The notes under the pieces were generated by a model that was not told where the DNA came from, did not search any database, and saw only the letters and a program-made list of their open reading frames with translations. From assembly GCF_014737315.1 (NCBI RefSeq), contig NZ_JPUF01000025.1, positions 1 to 49,668 of the forward strand: DNA of 49,668 nucleotides, in the 5' to 3' direction. The stretch is from Treponema zioleckii. Its GTDB lineage: Bacteria > Spirochaetota > Spirochaetia > Treponematales > Treponemataceae. Position numbers and translations under genes: made by a program. Positions 16,904 through 25,588 of the stretch are shown one piece after another. Within the stretch, counting starts at the first letter, position 1. Each line of letters opens with the position of its first letter.

Positions 16904-16978
16904 GAGATTGTAGCTCAGTTGGATTAGAGCGCCACCCTGCGGAGGTGGAGGTCGCACGTTCGAATCGTGTCAGTCTCA
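16904..16978 (+). tRNA. tRNA-Arg (GCG)
   Basis: Acceptor arms GAGATTG/CAGTCTC with one G-U pair, D arm GCTC/GAGC, anticodon stem CCACC/GGTGG with loop CTGCGGA (anticodon GCG), and T loop TTCGAAT. GCG reads CGC and CGU. Most bacteria instead use an ACG anticodon with A34 edited to inosine. Confidence 0.9.
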
Positions 16979-16991
16979 AAAAATGAAAGGT

Positions 16992-17029
16992 CTGTCGGTT
17001 TCGGTTATCTGTTAATCGACAGGCTTTTT
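16992..17029 (+). terminator. Terminator of the tRNA cluster
   Basis: CTGTCG and CGACAG pair around a 19-nt loop and are followed by GCTTTTTTATTTT, just after tRNA-Arg. Confidence 0.7.
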
Positions 17030-17236
17030 TATTTTAATCATTCGGTTGAAAAATCGTGCGTTCAAAAATCAATTAAATTATTTGGTTAGGCGGTACGCTT
17101 TCATGGCTTTTCAAAGTTGCGTTGGGCGTTAAATCGTTTAATTAAATTTTTAATTGACAACCGAATTTTAGAAACTTGAACTGGTGTTTTCTTTGACTTC
17201 CAAAGAAAAGAGGTTCGATTCCTTTGGTTTCTTTTT

Positions 17237-17335
17237 GAGCCTGAGAACTATACAACATATCCTTCAAAACCCCGCGAGAGCCGGAAGGCAGCAACGGTAT
17301 GAAGCCCTTATGTGTGCTATAGTATTCTCAGGCTC
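17237..17335 (+). ncRNA. ffs: Small signal recognition particle RNA (4.5S type)
   Basis: About 99 nt. The closing stem pairs GAGCCTGAGAA with TTCTCAGGCTC. The apical Ffh-binding domain is visible as GAGCCGGAAGGCAGCAAC, with the GGAA tetraloop and AGCA internal loop. A T-run directly after the closing stem (17336-17342) ends transcription. It works with Ffh and FtsY in co-translational membrane targeting. The only promoter candidate is TTGACT at 17193-17198 with a poor -10. Confidence 0.88.
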
Positions 17336-17370
17336 TTTTTTTGTTTGAGAGAGAGTTCTGGTTTTTAGAC

Positions 17371-18186
17371 TCATTTGTTGTTGAAGTAGTTCTTTAGGGC
17401 AGTGTAATTTTTCTGCGAGAGATTTTTTCTGTTTTTGTTCATAAAATCCCAAAAATATTCAGAGTGGCTTACGCGAATCGGAATGCTGTCTTTGTAGTCT
17501 TCCAGAATTTCAAGAATCGTGTCGTAGTTTTTGAATTCATAAAAAGCGAAACTTTCGTCGTCAAAAACAAAAATCAATCCAAGATGGTAAGTGTAATACG
17601 AATGACTTTTTGATGTGTGTTTTTCTTTTTTTATTGTAAGCTCGATTTGTCTGGAGTCTGCTATTTGAACGGATTTTTCGATTCTGTTCGGAAAGCCGTA
17701 TTTGACGATTTTGTCTGGGAACAGTTCTGTTCTAAAAATGAATGTGATAGGAATCGAAATGAGAAAAAATGCCACCGCTAAGTAAATTATAGTGCCATCT
17801 AACTTTTCAAAAATCTTTTTCAGGCCGGGAATTTTGTTTTTTAAGAACAAAAATATAAATGTGGCGACGACTGCGGAAGCGACTATTGCCAGAGGCACGG
17901 AAATTGCTGCGGAATAAAAGCCGACCGCATTCGAGAGCGTATAATAAAAGTATTCTTGCAGCCTGTGATATAAAATTTTACCTCCAAAAATGATTGCGAT
18001 TAGAAGAAATGCTTGTGCCCACCTTTTGATTTTGTTGTTCGGTTCCTCTGCGGATTCGTCCGACGGTTCGTTGAATTCGGTTTCGTTTTTTTTGTCAAAA
18101 AAACTTGGGTATTCCGTAAGGTAATCACCGTAATTCCGGCGGAACATCCGTTCTTTTTCGATTTTCTCGTTTGTCTTTTCGCTCAT
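17371..18186 (-). CDS. Membrane protein of unknown function
   Basis: A 271-residue protein I do not recognise. A charged N-terminal cytoplasmic part (about 1-65, rich in Glu/Lys) is followed by TM helices at about 68-86, 96-122 and 136-156, then a soluble C-terminal half. The ATG at 18186 follows AGGAAATT and gives the natural MSEKTNEKIEKE start; the frame is open further upstream into the preceding gene. It lies 106 bp after the M48 peptidase gene on the same strand. Confidence 0.75.
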   Translation of the reverse strand: MSEKTNEKIEKERMFRRNYGDYLTEYPSFFDKKNETEFNEPSDESAEEPNNKIKRWAQAFLLIAIIFGGKILYHRLQEYFYYTLSNAVGFYSAAISVPLAIVASAVVATFIFLFLKNKIPGLKKIFEKLDGTIIYLAVAFFLISIPITFIFRTELFPDKIVKYGFPNRIEKSVQIADSRQIELTIKKEKHTSKSHSYYTYHLGLIFVFDDESFAFYEFKNYDTILEILEDYKDSIPIRVSHSEYFWDFMNKNRKNLSQKNYTALKNYFNNK

Positions 18187-18292
18187 TTTTTTTAATTTCC
18201 TGTAGGTGCCGAAATAAATTCGACATGAGTTAAGGTGGCTTAGGCTATGCTTAACCACCATTTTTGTTTTGAACTTAAAAAGCTGAGTTCCC

Positions 18293-19558
18293 TTATTTTT
18301 CAAGCGCTCTTATTCGTTCCAAAAGCTGCGGATGGCTGTGGAAGAACGCGCTGTAAATCTTTGGGCATTCAATTTCGCTCAGATTTTCTTTGTTGAGCTT
18401 TATGAGAGCCGTGACCAGTCCTTTTCCGCTTCCGCAAATTTCTGCGCTGAATCGGTCTGCCTCAAATTCGTGCTTTCGGGAAGCGAAATTCGAAATCAAA
18501 TCAAAGAGGATGCTAAAACCGCCGAATGAGCTCATAAACAAACTAAAGCCGATGACGATGATTTTGTATGTTGGTGCGCCGTTGAGCGTGAATCCGAAAT
18601 TTTCGTAAAGTGCCGGCATTTTTGTAAAAAGATTTATTACGAAGAGCATTACAAAAATCAACGGAATCATCGTTGCGAGTCGTTTTACGATGTGGTGCTT
18701 CTTGTAGTGCCCAAGTTCGTGCCCAAGAACGGCTTCGATTTCTTCTGCGGTGAGCTGGTTTATGAGCGTGTCGTACAACACGACGCGTTTGCTTTTGCCG
18801 AATCCCGTAAAATATGCGTTCGAGTGCCCGCTTCGTTTTGATGCGTCCATAACGAAGAGTCCGTTTGCCTTAAAACCGCATTTTTGAAGAAGGTTTTCGA
18901 GACGCGTTTTTAGTTCGCCTTCTTGGAGCGGAGTGAATTTGTTAAAAAGTGGCGCGATAAAAATCGGGTAGATTACGGAAAGGCCCAGACTGAATGCAAC
19001 GTAAACGCTTCCGAGCAAAATCCACCACCAGTTTTCGGCGTGCTTAAAAAGCGCGAGCGCGATTGCCAAAAGCGGAAGAACGAGAGCCATTGAAAGTGCG
19101 AAGCTTTTTACTGAATCAAGAATCCACATTTTTAAAGTCATCTTGCTGAAGCCGAATCGTTTTTCAATGCCGAATTCTCGGTAAAGCGAGAAAGGAAGTT
19201 TTAAAATGATGGCGGGCAGGCTCGTGAGTGCGCCGTAAATCAGAATCTGGAGGAACGCGCTTTGAGTTTTTGCGCAGGCAAAGCCGTAAACTGCCGGCAA
19301 GAATCCAGAAAAAATTATGAAAAATTCCAGCGCGGTGGTGAGCGTAAAAGAAAAAATCCAGACTTTGTATTTTGAGTCCTCGTAGCGGCAAGTTTTTTCG
19401 AGCGTCGGTGCGTCAATGAATTCTTTGAGTTCATTCGGAACGTTTCTTCCGTTCGTTTTGCGGAACCTAAAATCCGCGAATTCAAGAATCATATTCAGAC
19501 AAAAGTTAAAAATCGTACCGATTACAAAAAGGCTGATAAAAATATTTGATAAATTCAT
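18293..19558 (-). CDS. M48 family (Ste24-like) membrane zinc metallopeptidase
   Basis: A 421-residue integral membrane protease resembling Ste24/CAAX prenyl protease 1. The zinc-binding HELGH lies at 280-284 (His280, Glu281, His284), with the downstream acidic motif EFEADRF at 364-370 supplying the third ligand. About seven hydrophobic segments surround the site, and the N-terminal FRKTNGRNVPNELKEF region is typical of Ste24. Bacterial members are thought to act in membrane protein quality control; substrates here are unknown. The zinc-ribbon gene ends 20 bp upstream, so the two are probably co-transcribed. Confidence 0.9.
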   Translation of the reverse strand: MNLSNIFISLFVIGTIFNFCLNMILEFADFRFRKTNGRNVPNELKEFIDAPTLEKTCRYEDSKYKVWIFSFTLTTALEFFIIFSGFLPAVYGFACAKTQSAFLQILIYGALTSLPAIILKLPFSLYREFGIEKRFGFSKMTLKMWILDSVKSFALSMALVLPLLAIALALFKHAENWWWILLGSVYVAFSLGLSVIYPIFIAPLFNKFTPLQEGELKTRLENLLQKCGFKANGLFVMDASKRSGHSNAYFTGFGKSKRVVLYDTLINQLTAEEIEAVLGHELGHYKKHHIVKRLATMIPLIFVMLFVINLFTKMPALYENFGFTLNGAPTYKIIVIGFSLFMSSFGGFSILFDLISNFASRKHEFEADRFSAEICGSGKGLVTALIKLNKENLSEIECPKIYSAFFHSHPQLLERIRALEK

Positions 19559-19578
19559 GCAACGAGTTTAGCGAAAAA

Positions 19579-19995
19579 TTATGATTTTTTGTAGCACTCG
19601 GTGCAGCCTGTAATCATCACGTGTTTTTTGCCCGTGGTGCGGTTAAAGAGGCGCGCGATTAGGTAGCCTTCGGTTGGGACTGTTTTTCCGCAGACTGGGC
19701 ATTTTCGCTGTAGCCCGGCTTTGACGACAGGATAGCAGTGCGGGCAGCCGGAAACCGTCATCCGTTGGTCAGGCGTGTTCATCGGCCGGTAGATTTTTGA
19801 AATCATGTTCTCGGACTTTGCGAGCGGCGTTGAGCAGAGCGGGCAGCGGACAAATTCTGTGCCGCCGTGTTCGTTTTTCTGCGTGCGGAGTTCATTTTTT
19901 TCGCTCTTTGAGAAACTCGGAAAAAATCGGATGAACATGTAAAATGCGGCGATTATGAGGACTGCCCCCACTAACATCAGTATTAAATTATTCAT
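19579..19995 (-). CDS. Membrane-anchored zinc-ribbon protein
   Basis: A 138-residue protein: one N-terminal TM helix (about 3-24), then a cytoplasmic region with four Cys-x-x-Cys pairs (CPLC, CPHC, CPVC, CTEC), enough for two zinc ribbons. I do not recognise a named family. First gene of a likely three-gene minus-strand unit with the M48 peptidase and the downstream membrane protein, so a role in membrane protein handling is possible but unproven. Confidence 0.75.
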   Translation of the reverse strand: MNNLILMLVGAVLIIAAFYMFIRFFPSFSKSEKNELRTQKNEHGGTEFVRCPLCSTPLAKSENMISKIYRPMNTPDQRMTVSGCPHCYPVVKAGLQRKCPVCGKTVPTEGYLIARLFNRTTGKKHVMITGCTECYKKS

Positions 19996-20041
19996 TTTTT
20001 TATTATTCCCCAGATATTCTTCATTATAAAATTGTCGGTAT

Positions 20042-20165
20042 AAAAATCTGCTCTGCCGTCCGCTACGCCGCCTAAAAAAGGAAACGCAAAATAAAGCTTG
20101 AAATCGTAAAGCTAAAATTTAGCGTTTCCGTTTATTCGTCTGCGCTATCGTCAGAGCAGATTTTT
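20042..20165. repeat. Second palindromic MITE-like element
   Basis: Ends pair as AAAAATCTGCTCTG with CAGAGCAGATTTTT, and inner arms as GGAAACGC with GCGTTTCC. Length, palindromic build, non-coding interior and adjacent tail motif match the elements at 7 and 16387, but the sequence differs, so it is a separate family. The closing T-run can also terminate plus-strand transcripts. Confidence 0.6.
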
Positions 20166-20179
20166 TTGTCAGTTTTCAT

Positions 20180-20194
20180 AATGTAGAATTCCTG
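20180..20194 (+). repeat. 15-bp tail motif, copy 4 (diverged)
   Basis: AATGTAGAATTCCTG, preceded by TTCA as at copy 2, and 20 bp before the -35 of the next promoter. Confidence 0.45.
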
Positions 20195-20213
20195 ATTATT
20201 GCCTTTAAAAAAT

Positions 20214-20242
20214 TTGGCTTAAATTTCTTTGTATATTATAAT
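20214..20242 (+). promoter_or_regulatory. Sigma-70 promoter of the second GGDEF gene
   Basis: TTGGCT (20214-20219), 17 bp, TATAAT (20237-20242), with a start near 20249. This leaves too little leader for a GTG at 20260 and supports the start at 20293. Confidence 0.7.
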
Positions 20243-20292
20243 GAATCAATTGCAAAAAAGTGAATCTAAAACTAAATGTTTGGGGTGGAAGC

Positions 20293-22017
20293 GTGGAACC
20301 TATCATTCAACGCAGGATAAGTGACGTTTCGTTTGTGATTGACAAAAATCTTAATGTTCTCAGTGCAAAGAGAAGTTTTTTGCGTCTGTTCAATATTACG
20401 GACTCGCAAATTCAGCTTTCGAGTTGCATGGACGAAAACGACGCTGCTAATTTTAAGTATTTTCTGGCAAATTTTTCTGAAAAAAGTGAGACTCCGTATT
20501 TTGTGGTAACGCTTCTTCCTGTGCGCTCGCGCATAAGATGTCTGTTTTATGTGGAGAAACAAGACGAGTGCTTTCATGTGGATGTGAAGGAGCTGAATTA
20601 TTCAAGGGAACTTCTTGAGAACACGTTGATTGAAAGCCGGGAGTACATTGCGCTTCTTAAAAATTTTGATGTTTATTATTTTCTGTTTGACGGAACGAAA
20701 TTTTCAATAAAAAATACGAAAGACTTTAACACCGTTTTTGAATGTGCCGCCGAAAATACTGGCGAGTTTGCCGAATTTGTAAAATCGACTTTTAAAATTG
20801 ATTTTTTGAACGGTGACACAAAGGCGCAGTTTGATTCGTTGCTCGTTGATATAAAAAATTTTGATGACGGAAAAAACTACCTGTTTTTGCAGACCGACAA
20901 AAAACTTCTTTCAGTTCACACAACAAAATCCTGCACCCGGAATCAAAAAGTGATTGTGGGAAACATAAGCTACGGCATAGATTCCGTTCCGAGCGAGAAT
21001 TCCTACAACGAAAAAATTGATTTTTTGACGGGACTGTACAACAAAAAGGCGATTACGGATTTGGCCCACAAAAAAATCAATGAAGAAAAATATCCTTGCA
21101 CGATGATTGTTATGGACGTTGACAAATTCAAGGAATGCAACGACACCTGCGGGCATGCCTTTGGCGACAAGGTTCTTTCGGCGGTTTCTACGTGTGTAAA
21201 AGACGCGATTTCTGGAATCGGTTTTGCAGGCAGAATTGGAGGCGATGAATTTCTTATAATTCTTGATAAAACGAAAGAGGACGATGTTCGAAACGTTCTT
21301 AGAAATATTCGCGTGGGGATTCAGTGGAGCATTACGCCGGCTTCGCCTGATTGCGTTGTAACGTGTTCAATGGGCGTGGCCCGCTTTCCGATGAACGCGG
21401 CGAATTATGACGAGCTTTTTAGTTTTGCGGACAAGAGCCTTTATCTTGCGAAGAACAAAGGCCGAAACTGCTACATAATCTACAAACCTGAACTTCACGA
21501 CAGCGTTATGGCGCAGGACGAGAAAAATGCGTTAAAAATTTCTTCCGGTGAGTTTTATGCTTCTAGTTCAGAAAAAGAACTTGAGATTACTGAACGACTC
21601 ATAAAAAACACTGTTTCGCCAGCAGAGTTAAAATCCGTTCTGGATTTGCTCGTGGATTATTTGTCGGTGCACACAATAAACGTTTACGACAGAGATTTAA
21701 AGCTTGTTTTTCAGGCCGGAAAAGAGATGCTTGATATTCGGAACGATTATTTTGATTCAAAATATTTTGCCTTTTTTAACGACTACGGATTCTGCCATCT
21801 CGACAATACGAACGTGCTGAATTCTTTGGACAAGCGAAAATTCGAAATGTTTTTGAGCGTGAATATTTCGACGACGCTTGAAGTGATTTGCAATGACGAA
21901 AATGGCGCTAGGCGTGCGTTTGTTTGTTTTGACATTTACAAGCCGGCCCGGACTTTTTCAAAAGAAAAATTGATTTTTGCATTGCTTGCCGCAAAATTGA
22001 TTGCAAAACACCTCTAA
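20293..22017 (+). CDS. Soluble GGDEF protein with flanking sensor-like regions
   Basis: A 574-residue protein with no TM segment. The N-terminal about 110 residues (DVSFVIDKNLNVLSAKRSFL) look like a PAS-type domain, followed by a second regulatory region to about 240. The GGDEF domain spans about 250-400, with DFLTGLYNK, MDVDKFKECND and an intact RIGGDEF loop (316-320). No RxxD I-site is seen. The C-terminal about 170 residues have no domain I can name. Predicted to make c-di-GMP in response to a cytoplasmic signal. The GTG at 20293 follows GGGGTGGAA. Confidence 0.82.
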   Translation: MEPIIQRRISDVSFVIDKNLNVLSAKRSFLRLFNITDSQIQLSSCMDENDAANFKYFLANFSEKSETPYFVVTLLPVRSRIRCLFYVEKQDECFHVDVKELNYSRELLENTLIESREYIALLKNFDVYYFLFDGTKFSIKNTKDFNTVFECAAENTGEFAEFVKSTFKIDFLNGDTKAQFDSLLVDIKNFDDGKNYLFLQTDKKLLSVHTTKSCTRNQKVIVGNISYGIDSVPSENSYNEKIDFLTGLYNKKAITDLAHKKINEEKYPCTMIVMDVDKFKECNDTCGHAFGDKVLSAVSTCVKDAISGIGFAGRIGGDEFLIILDKTKEDDVRNVLRNIRVGIQWSITPASPDCVVTCSMGVARFPMNAANYDELFSFADKSLYLAKNKGRNCYIIYKPELHDSVMAQDEKNALKISSGEFYASSSEKELEITERLIKNTVSPAELKSVLDLLVDYLSVHTINVYDRDLKLVFQAGKEMLDIRNDYFDSKYFAFFNDYGFCHLDNTNVLNSLDKRKFEMFLSVNISTTLEVICNDENGARRAFVCFDIYKPARTFSKEKLIFALLAAKLIAKHL

Positions 22018-22065
22018 AAACTCAAAAAAGCCAAAAATGTGACTGTGAGAATCTCCAAAATTTTA

Positions 22066-22071
22066 TATAAT
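22066..22071 (+). promoter_or_regulatory. Possible -10 box for purD
   Basis: TATAAT 37 bp before the purD ATG. No convincing -35 is visible at 16-18 bp, so this is tentative. Confidence 0.35.
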
Positions 22072-22102
22072 CAAAGCTACTTAAAACTAAATGGAGTGAA
22101 TC

Positions 22103-23440
22103 ATGAAAGTACTTGTTGTTGGTTCTGGTGGACGTGAACATGCGATTGCTTACAGACTTGCTTTAAGCTCAAAAGTTGATGAAGTAATTTGCGTTCCTGG
22201 CAATGGCGGAACAGAGTTTGAGGCAAAATGCCGCAACGTGAATCCAAAGGATTTCCCGCAGTATGAAAACCTTTCGCTTTCGAATGCCGTCGTAAAAATT
22301 TCTAAGGACGAGAAAGTTGATTTTGCGGTCATTGGTCCTGAAGACCCGCTTGCCGACGGAATTTCTGACGTGCTTTGGGCAGAAGGAATTTCTGTGGTTG
22401 GTCCAAAAAGCGCTGGTGCTGCACTTGAGGCTAGCAAAGACCTTTCTAAAATCTTCATGAAAAAATACGGGGTTGCTTGTGCCGATTCGGCAACATTTAC
22501 TGACAAAGACAAGGCCCTTGCTTACGTTCGCGAAAAGGGCGCTCCAATCGTAGTTAAGGCTGACGGGCTTGCAGCAGGAAAAGGTGTCGTTGTTGCAAAG
22601 ACCGTTGAAGAAGCTGAAAATGCCGTAAAAATGCTTATGGAAGGCACTTCCGTTGGGGATGCCGGAAAGAAGCTCGTAATCGAAGAATATTTGCAGGGCG
22701 TGGAGATTTCCGTTTTGGCGGCAGTTTCCGTAAATCCTGAGGATTCGTCTAAAGCCTGCATCAAAGCATTTTTGCCTGCCCGCGACCACAAGCGCCTGAA
22801 CGATGGTGCCCAGGGACCGAACACTGGCGGAATGGGCGCGGTTTGTCCTCTTGAAGACGTTAGTGCCGAAACGATGCGTCTTTTTGACGAAAGAATCCTC
22901 CAGCCGACTTTAAAAGGTCTTGTGGCAGAAAAAATGGATTACCGCGGATTTATTTTCTTTGGGCTTATGCTCACGAAAGACGGTCCAAAAGCACTTGAAT
23001 ACAACGTGCGTCTCGGTGACCCGGAAACGCAGGCCGTGCTCCCGATGATGGATTTTGATTTTGCCGATTTGTGCAAAGCCATTATGGACGGTTCTTTAAA
23101 AGATTTTGACCTGAAGTGGAAGAGCGGATTCCAGGTGGCTCCTGTAATGGTGAGCGGTGGCTATCCGTTAAAATATCCAAAAGGACTTCCTATTTCTTTT
23201 GATGAAGAAGAAATTGAAAATTCTGGCGCGAAAGTCTTTATTGCAGGAGCAATAAGAGACCGCCGTGCCAAAGAAAAAGTGCTTATTACCAATGGCGGAC
23301 GAGTTCTTGCTTGTTCTGCTCACGGTGGCACTTTTGACGAGGCATGGCAAAAAGCCTATGACGCATTGCGAGGAATCTCGTTTGACGGAGCTTTCTATCG
23401 CAAGGACATAGGTTTGCCTGGTGCCGCTGAATCCAACTAA
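22103..23440 (+). CDS. purD: Phosphoribosylamine-glycine ligase (GAR synthetase)
   Basis: Second step of de novo purine synthesis: joins glycine to phosphoribosylamine using ATP. The 445-residue length is slightly above the usual 420-430. ATP-grasp signatures are complete: CVPGNGGTE, GPEDPLADGISD, VVKADGLAAGKGVVVA, EEYLQGVEISVLA, DHKRLNDGAQGPNTGGMGA and EYNVRLGDPETQAVLP. The start follows TGGAGTG. It stands alone, without other pur genes nearby, and is convergent with the large minus-strand gene. Confidence 0.96.
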   Translation: MKVLVVGSGGREHAIAYRLALSSKVDEVICVPGNGGTEFEAKCRNVNPKDFPQYENLSLSNAVVKISKDEKVDFAVIGPEDPLADGISDVLWAEGISVVGPKSAGAALEASKDLSKIFMKKYGVACADSATFTDKDKALAYVREKGAPIVVKADGLAAGKGVVVAKTVEEAENAVKMLMEGTSVGDAGKKLVIEEYLQGVEISVLAAVSVNPEDSSKACIKAFLPARDHKRLNDGAQGPNTGGMGAVCPLEDVSAETMRLFDERILQPTLKGLVAEKMDYRGFIFFGLMLTKDGPKALEYNVRLGDPETQAVLPMMDFDFADLCKAIMDGSLKDFDLKWKSGFQVAPVMVSGGYPLKYPKGLPISFDEEEIENSGAKVFIAGAIRDRRAKEKVLITNGGRVLACSAHGGTFDEAWQKAYDALRGISFDGAFYRKDIGLPGAAESN

Positions 23441-23464
23441 TTTTTTTTCGGGAACGCTAAAACG

Positions 23465-25534
23465 CTATGCGTGGTGTTCCCGGTTCCTTGCGGCGGCTTT
23501 TACGCCTTCTGCAAAGAGCGTGCTCTGGTCTGAGCGGAGCGGCGTGCTGAATTCCGGCGCACCCTCGTCGTTGGAAACGCGGTAGATTTTTGTGCCGTCA
23601 GTTGAATAGGCCGGGCTGTTCTTGTCGTTGACCCACCAATCCAAAACCGCAATAATGCACAATCCGTATTTTATAAGGTTCGCGTTCGTTGCTGCCGTTT
23701 CTGTCGGCGGTCTTTTTGCGCCCAAAAGCACGTCCATGCGTTTAGAAATTGGATTCGGAATGTCAAAATTGTATTTGTCCCACGGATTTTTGATTCCGAG
23801 AACCTGTCCCTTCGTTTTTGCCGACGCATCGATATTTTTTACGAGCGCGAGGAAGAAATTGTACAAAAATTCCGTGCGGAAACAAAGCGCGCGGTACTGG
23901 CTGTCGTTTTTCGGCTTTTCAAGAAGAATCTGCGTGAACTCAAAATGAGGCAAAAAGTTGTATTTTGTCTGCCAGAGAAGCGACGTGATGATTTTTTTGC
24001 CGTACAAACTCAGCCTAAAGTCTGTGGACGTGTACTGCTGGTCAACAAACTCTTTTAGCATTTCTCCGTACTGTTTTTCAAAAAGCACTTCGCGGTAAAC
24101 AGACCATTCGCTCAAAACCACCGAAAGTTTTTCGTCCGTTTCGGTGTCCTCGTTTTCTTCGGTAAAAGTAATATTTCTGAACCCCTGGAACAAATCTTCG
24201 GTGATTCGGAGGAGCGTTACCGTAATTTGAAGCGGGTTGCTCGGAGAAAGCAAGTTGTAGCCCTCTCTGAACTGGAAAAGTGGCTGAAAGTACGGGTACA
24301 TGTCCGGCATTGATTTTAAGTCTGAAAATCCGGCTTTTGGGAATAATCTGTCGAGCAAGTTGATTCCAGACTGAACGATTTTCATTTTAAAATCCTTAGC
24401 CTCATTTTTCTTCCTTTCGGCCTTTTCTTTTTCGGTTTCAGTTACCTGTCTCTCTCTCTTTTCCTCTTCTGTTAAGCGCGGTTCGTTAACAGAATCCAGT
24501 TCCTCGGTATGATTCTCTTTTTTCTTGCTAGGAATGATTAGGTCGTATTTTGTTATTTCGAGGAATTTAAAAATGTTTGCTGTTTGAGTGAGAAAAAAAT
24601 CCTGAAAATATTCAAAATGATTGCAGCACATGCGCATTAAAAGCGGATAGAAACCTTTTATCATTTTGCTGTAAACGAAGAACCATTCAGTTATGCAGGC
24701 TTTTACGAGCTTTTGGATTTTCTTTTTGTCGGCTTTTGGATATTTTACTAAATCTGCATAAACTTCCTTAAAGTAATTAGGAATTTTCGTTTCGCCGATG
24801 TAGTAGATTTTTAAAAGATGCTGGTAGACCGTTTTGATGAACGGAATCATCATTACGACCGTAACTTCGTCAGCTTCGTTCTGCAAACTCGTTGCGAGCG
24901 TTCTGAGTTCTTTTTGCGTCCAGCTGCCAATCAGCCGCATGAGTCGGAATTTGTCTTCGTTCGAGGTGAGTATTTTAGTCTTGTACGTTTCCGGCGAGAC
25001 TTGAATTACGGCTTTTATTGCCGTAAGAAACTCGTTGTAGTGGTCCAGGCTTTTCGGAATGTCATATTCGATGAATCCTTTGCGCACTTGCTCAAGACCG
25101 TTTTTTTTGAATCTTCGGACAAAGTTGAACACTCCGTAGTTTGACTTGATTCTGTAGTCGTCGCTCATCATCGTTTTGTCCATGAGAGCGCGTTCTTTTT
25201 GCGTAAGTTCCGGGAGCGTAGGATATCGTGGTTTTTGTTCTGGAACGGCGTAGCCCATAATGTCGCCGCTGCCGGCTGATGCCGTTTTGTTTCCGGTGAC
25301 CAGATCGTTGGATTTTCTGCCGCCCACGGCGGTGTGCCGCATTTCTCGGTTTCGTGGAAAAGCGTCGTAATTTATTGGCGCGGATTTTTCGGTGAAAATT
25401 TCTCCGCCGAGAATTTTTGTCATCTTCTTGGCTTCTTCTTCAGAAATTACGCCTATGTTTTTTCTCGTGTTGTCGAGCGTTCCGGGTTCCCAGACCGCTT
25501 GTGGTTTTCTTGGTTCTGTATAATCGTTTTTCAT
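23465..25534 (-). CDS. Large hypothetical protein
   Basis: A 689-residue soluble protein I do not recognise. There is no signal peptide or TM helix. A basic, low-complexity first 120 residues is followed by a largely helical body; a charged insertion around 365-390 (EEEKRERQVTETEKEKAERK) looks like a short coiled coil. Long reading frame and normal codon use support a real gene. It follows the DUF2804-type gene by 54 bp on the same strand and probably shares its transcript. Its length and unremarkable composition suggest a lineage-specific conserved protein; no function is proposed. Confidence 0.8.
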   Translation of the reverse strand: MKNDYTEPRKPQAVWEPGTLDNTRKNIGVISEEEAKKMTKILGGEIFTEKSAPINYDAFPRNREMRHTAVGGRKSNDLVTGNKTASAGSGDIMGYAVPEQKPRYPTLPELTQKERALMDKTMMSDDYRIKSNYGVFNFVRRFKKNGLEQVRKGFIEYDIPKSLDHYNEFLTAIKAVIQVSPETYKTKILTSNEDKFRLMRLIGSWTQKELRTLATSLQNEADEVTVVMMIPFIKTVYQHLLKIYYIGETKIPNYFKEVYADLVKYPKADKKKIQKLVKACITEWFFVYSKMIKGFYPLLMRMCCNHFEYFQDFFLTQTANIFKFLEITKYDLIIPSKKKENHTEELDSVNEPRLTEEEKRERQVTETEKEKAERKKNEAKDFKMKIVQSGINLLDRLFPKAGFSDLKSMPDMYPYFQPLFQFREGYNLLSPSNPLQITVTLLRITEDLFQGFRNITFTEENEDTETDEKLSVVLSEWSVYREVLFEKQYGEMLKEFVDQQYTSTDFRLSLYGKKIITSLLWQTKYNFLPHFEFTQILLEKPKNDSQYRALCFRTEFLYNFFLALVKNIDASAKTKGQVLGIKNPWDKYNFDIPNPISKRMDVLLGAKRPPTETAATNANLIKYGLCIIAVLDWWVNDKNSPAYSTDGTKIYRVSNDEGAPEFSTPLRSDQSTLFAEGVKAAARNREHHA

Positions 25535-25588
25535 AAAAAATCCTCGATAAAACCTTCCGATAAAATTGCTGAAAAAGTTGTCAGCGGA

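Noticed and set aside
16776-16979. Minus-strand 67-codon frame
   Set aside because: It is the antisense of two tRNA genes.
23457-23487. Hairpin GGGAAC/GTTCCC between purD and the minus-strand gene
   Set aside because: No T-run follows the stem on either strand, so it is not called a terminator.
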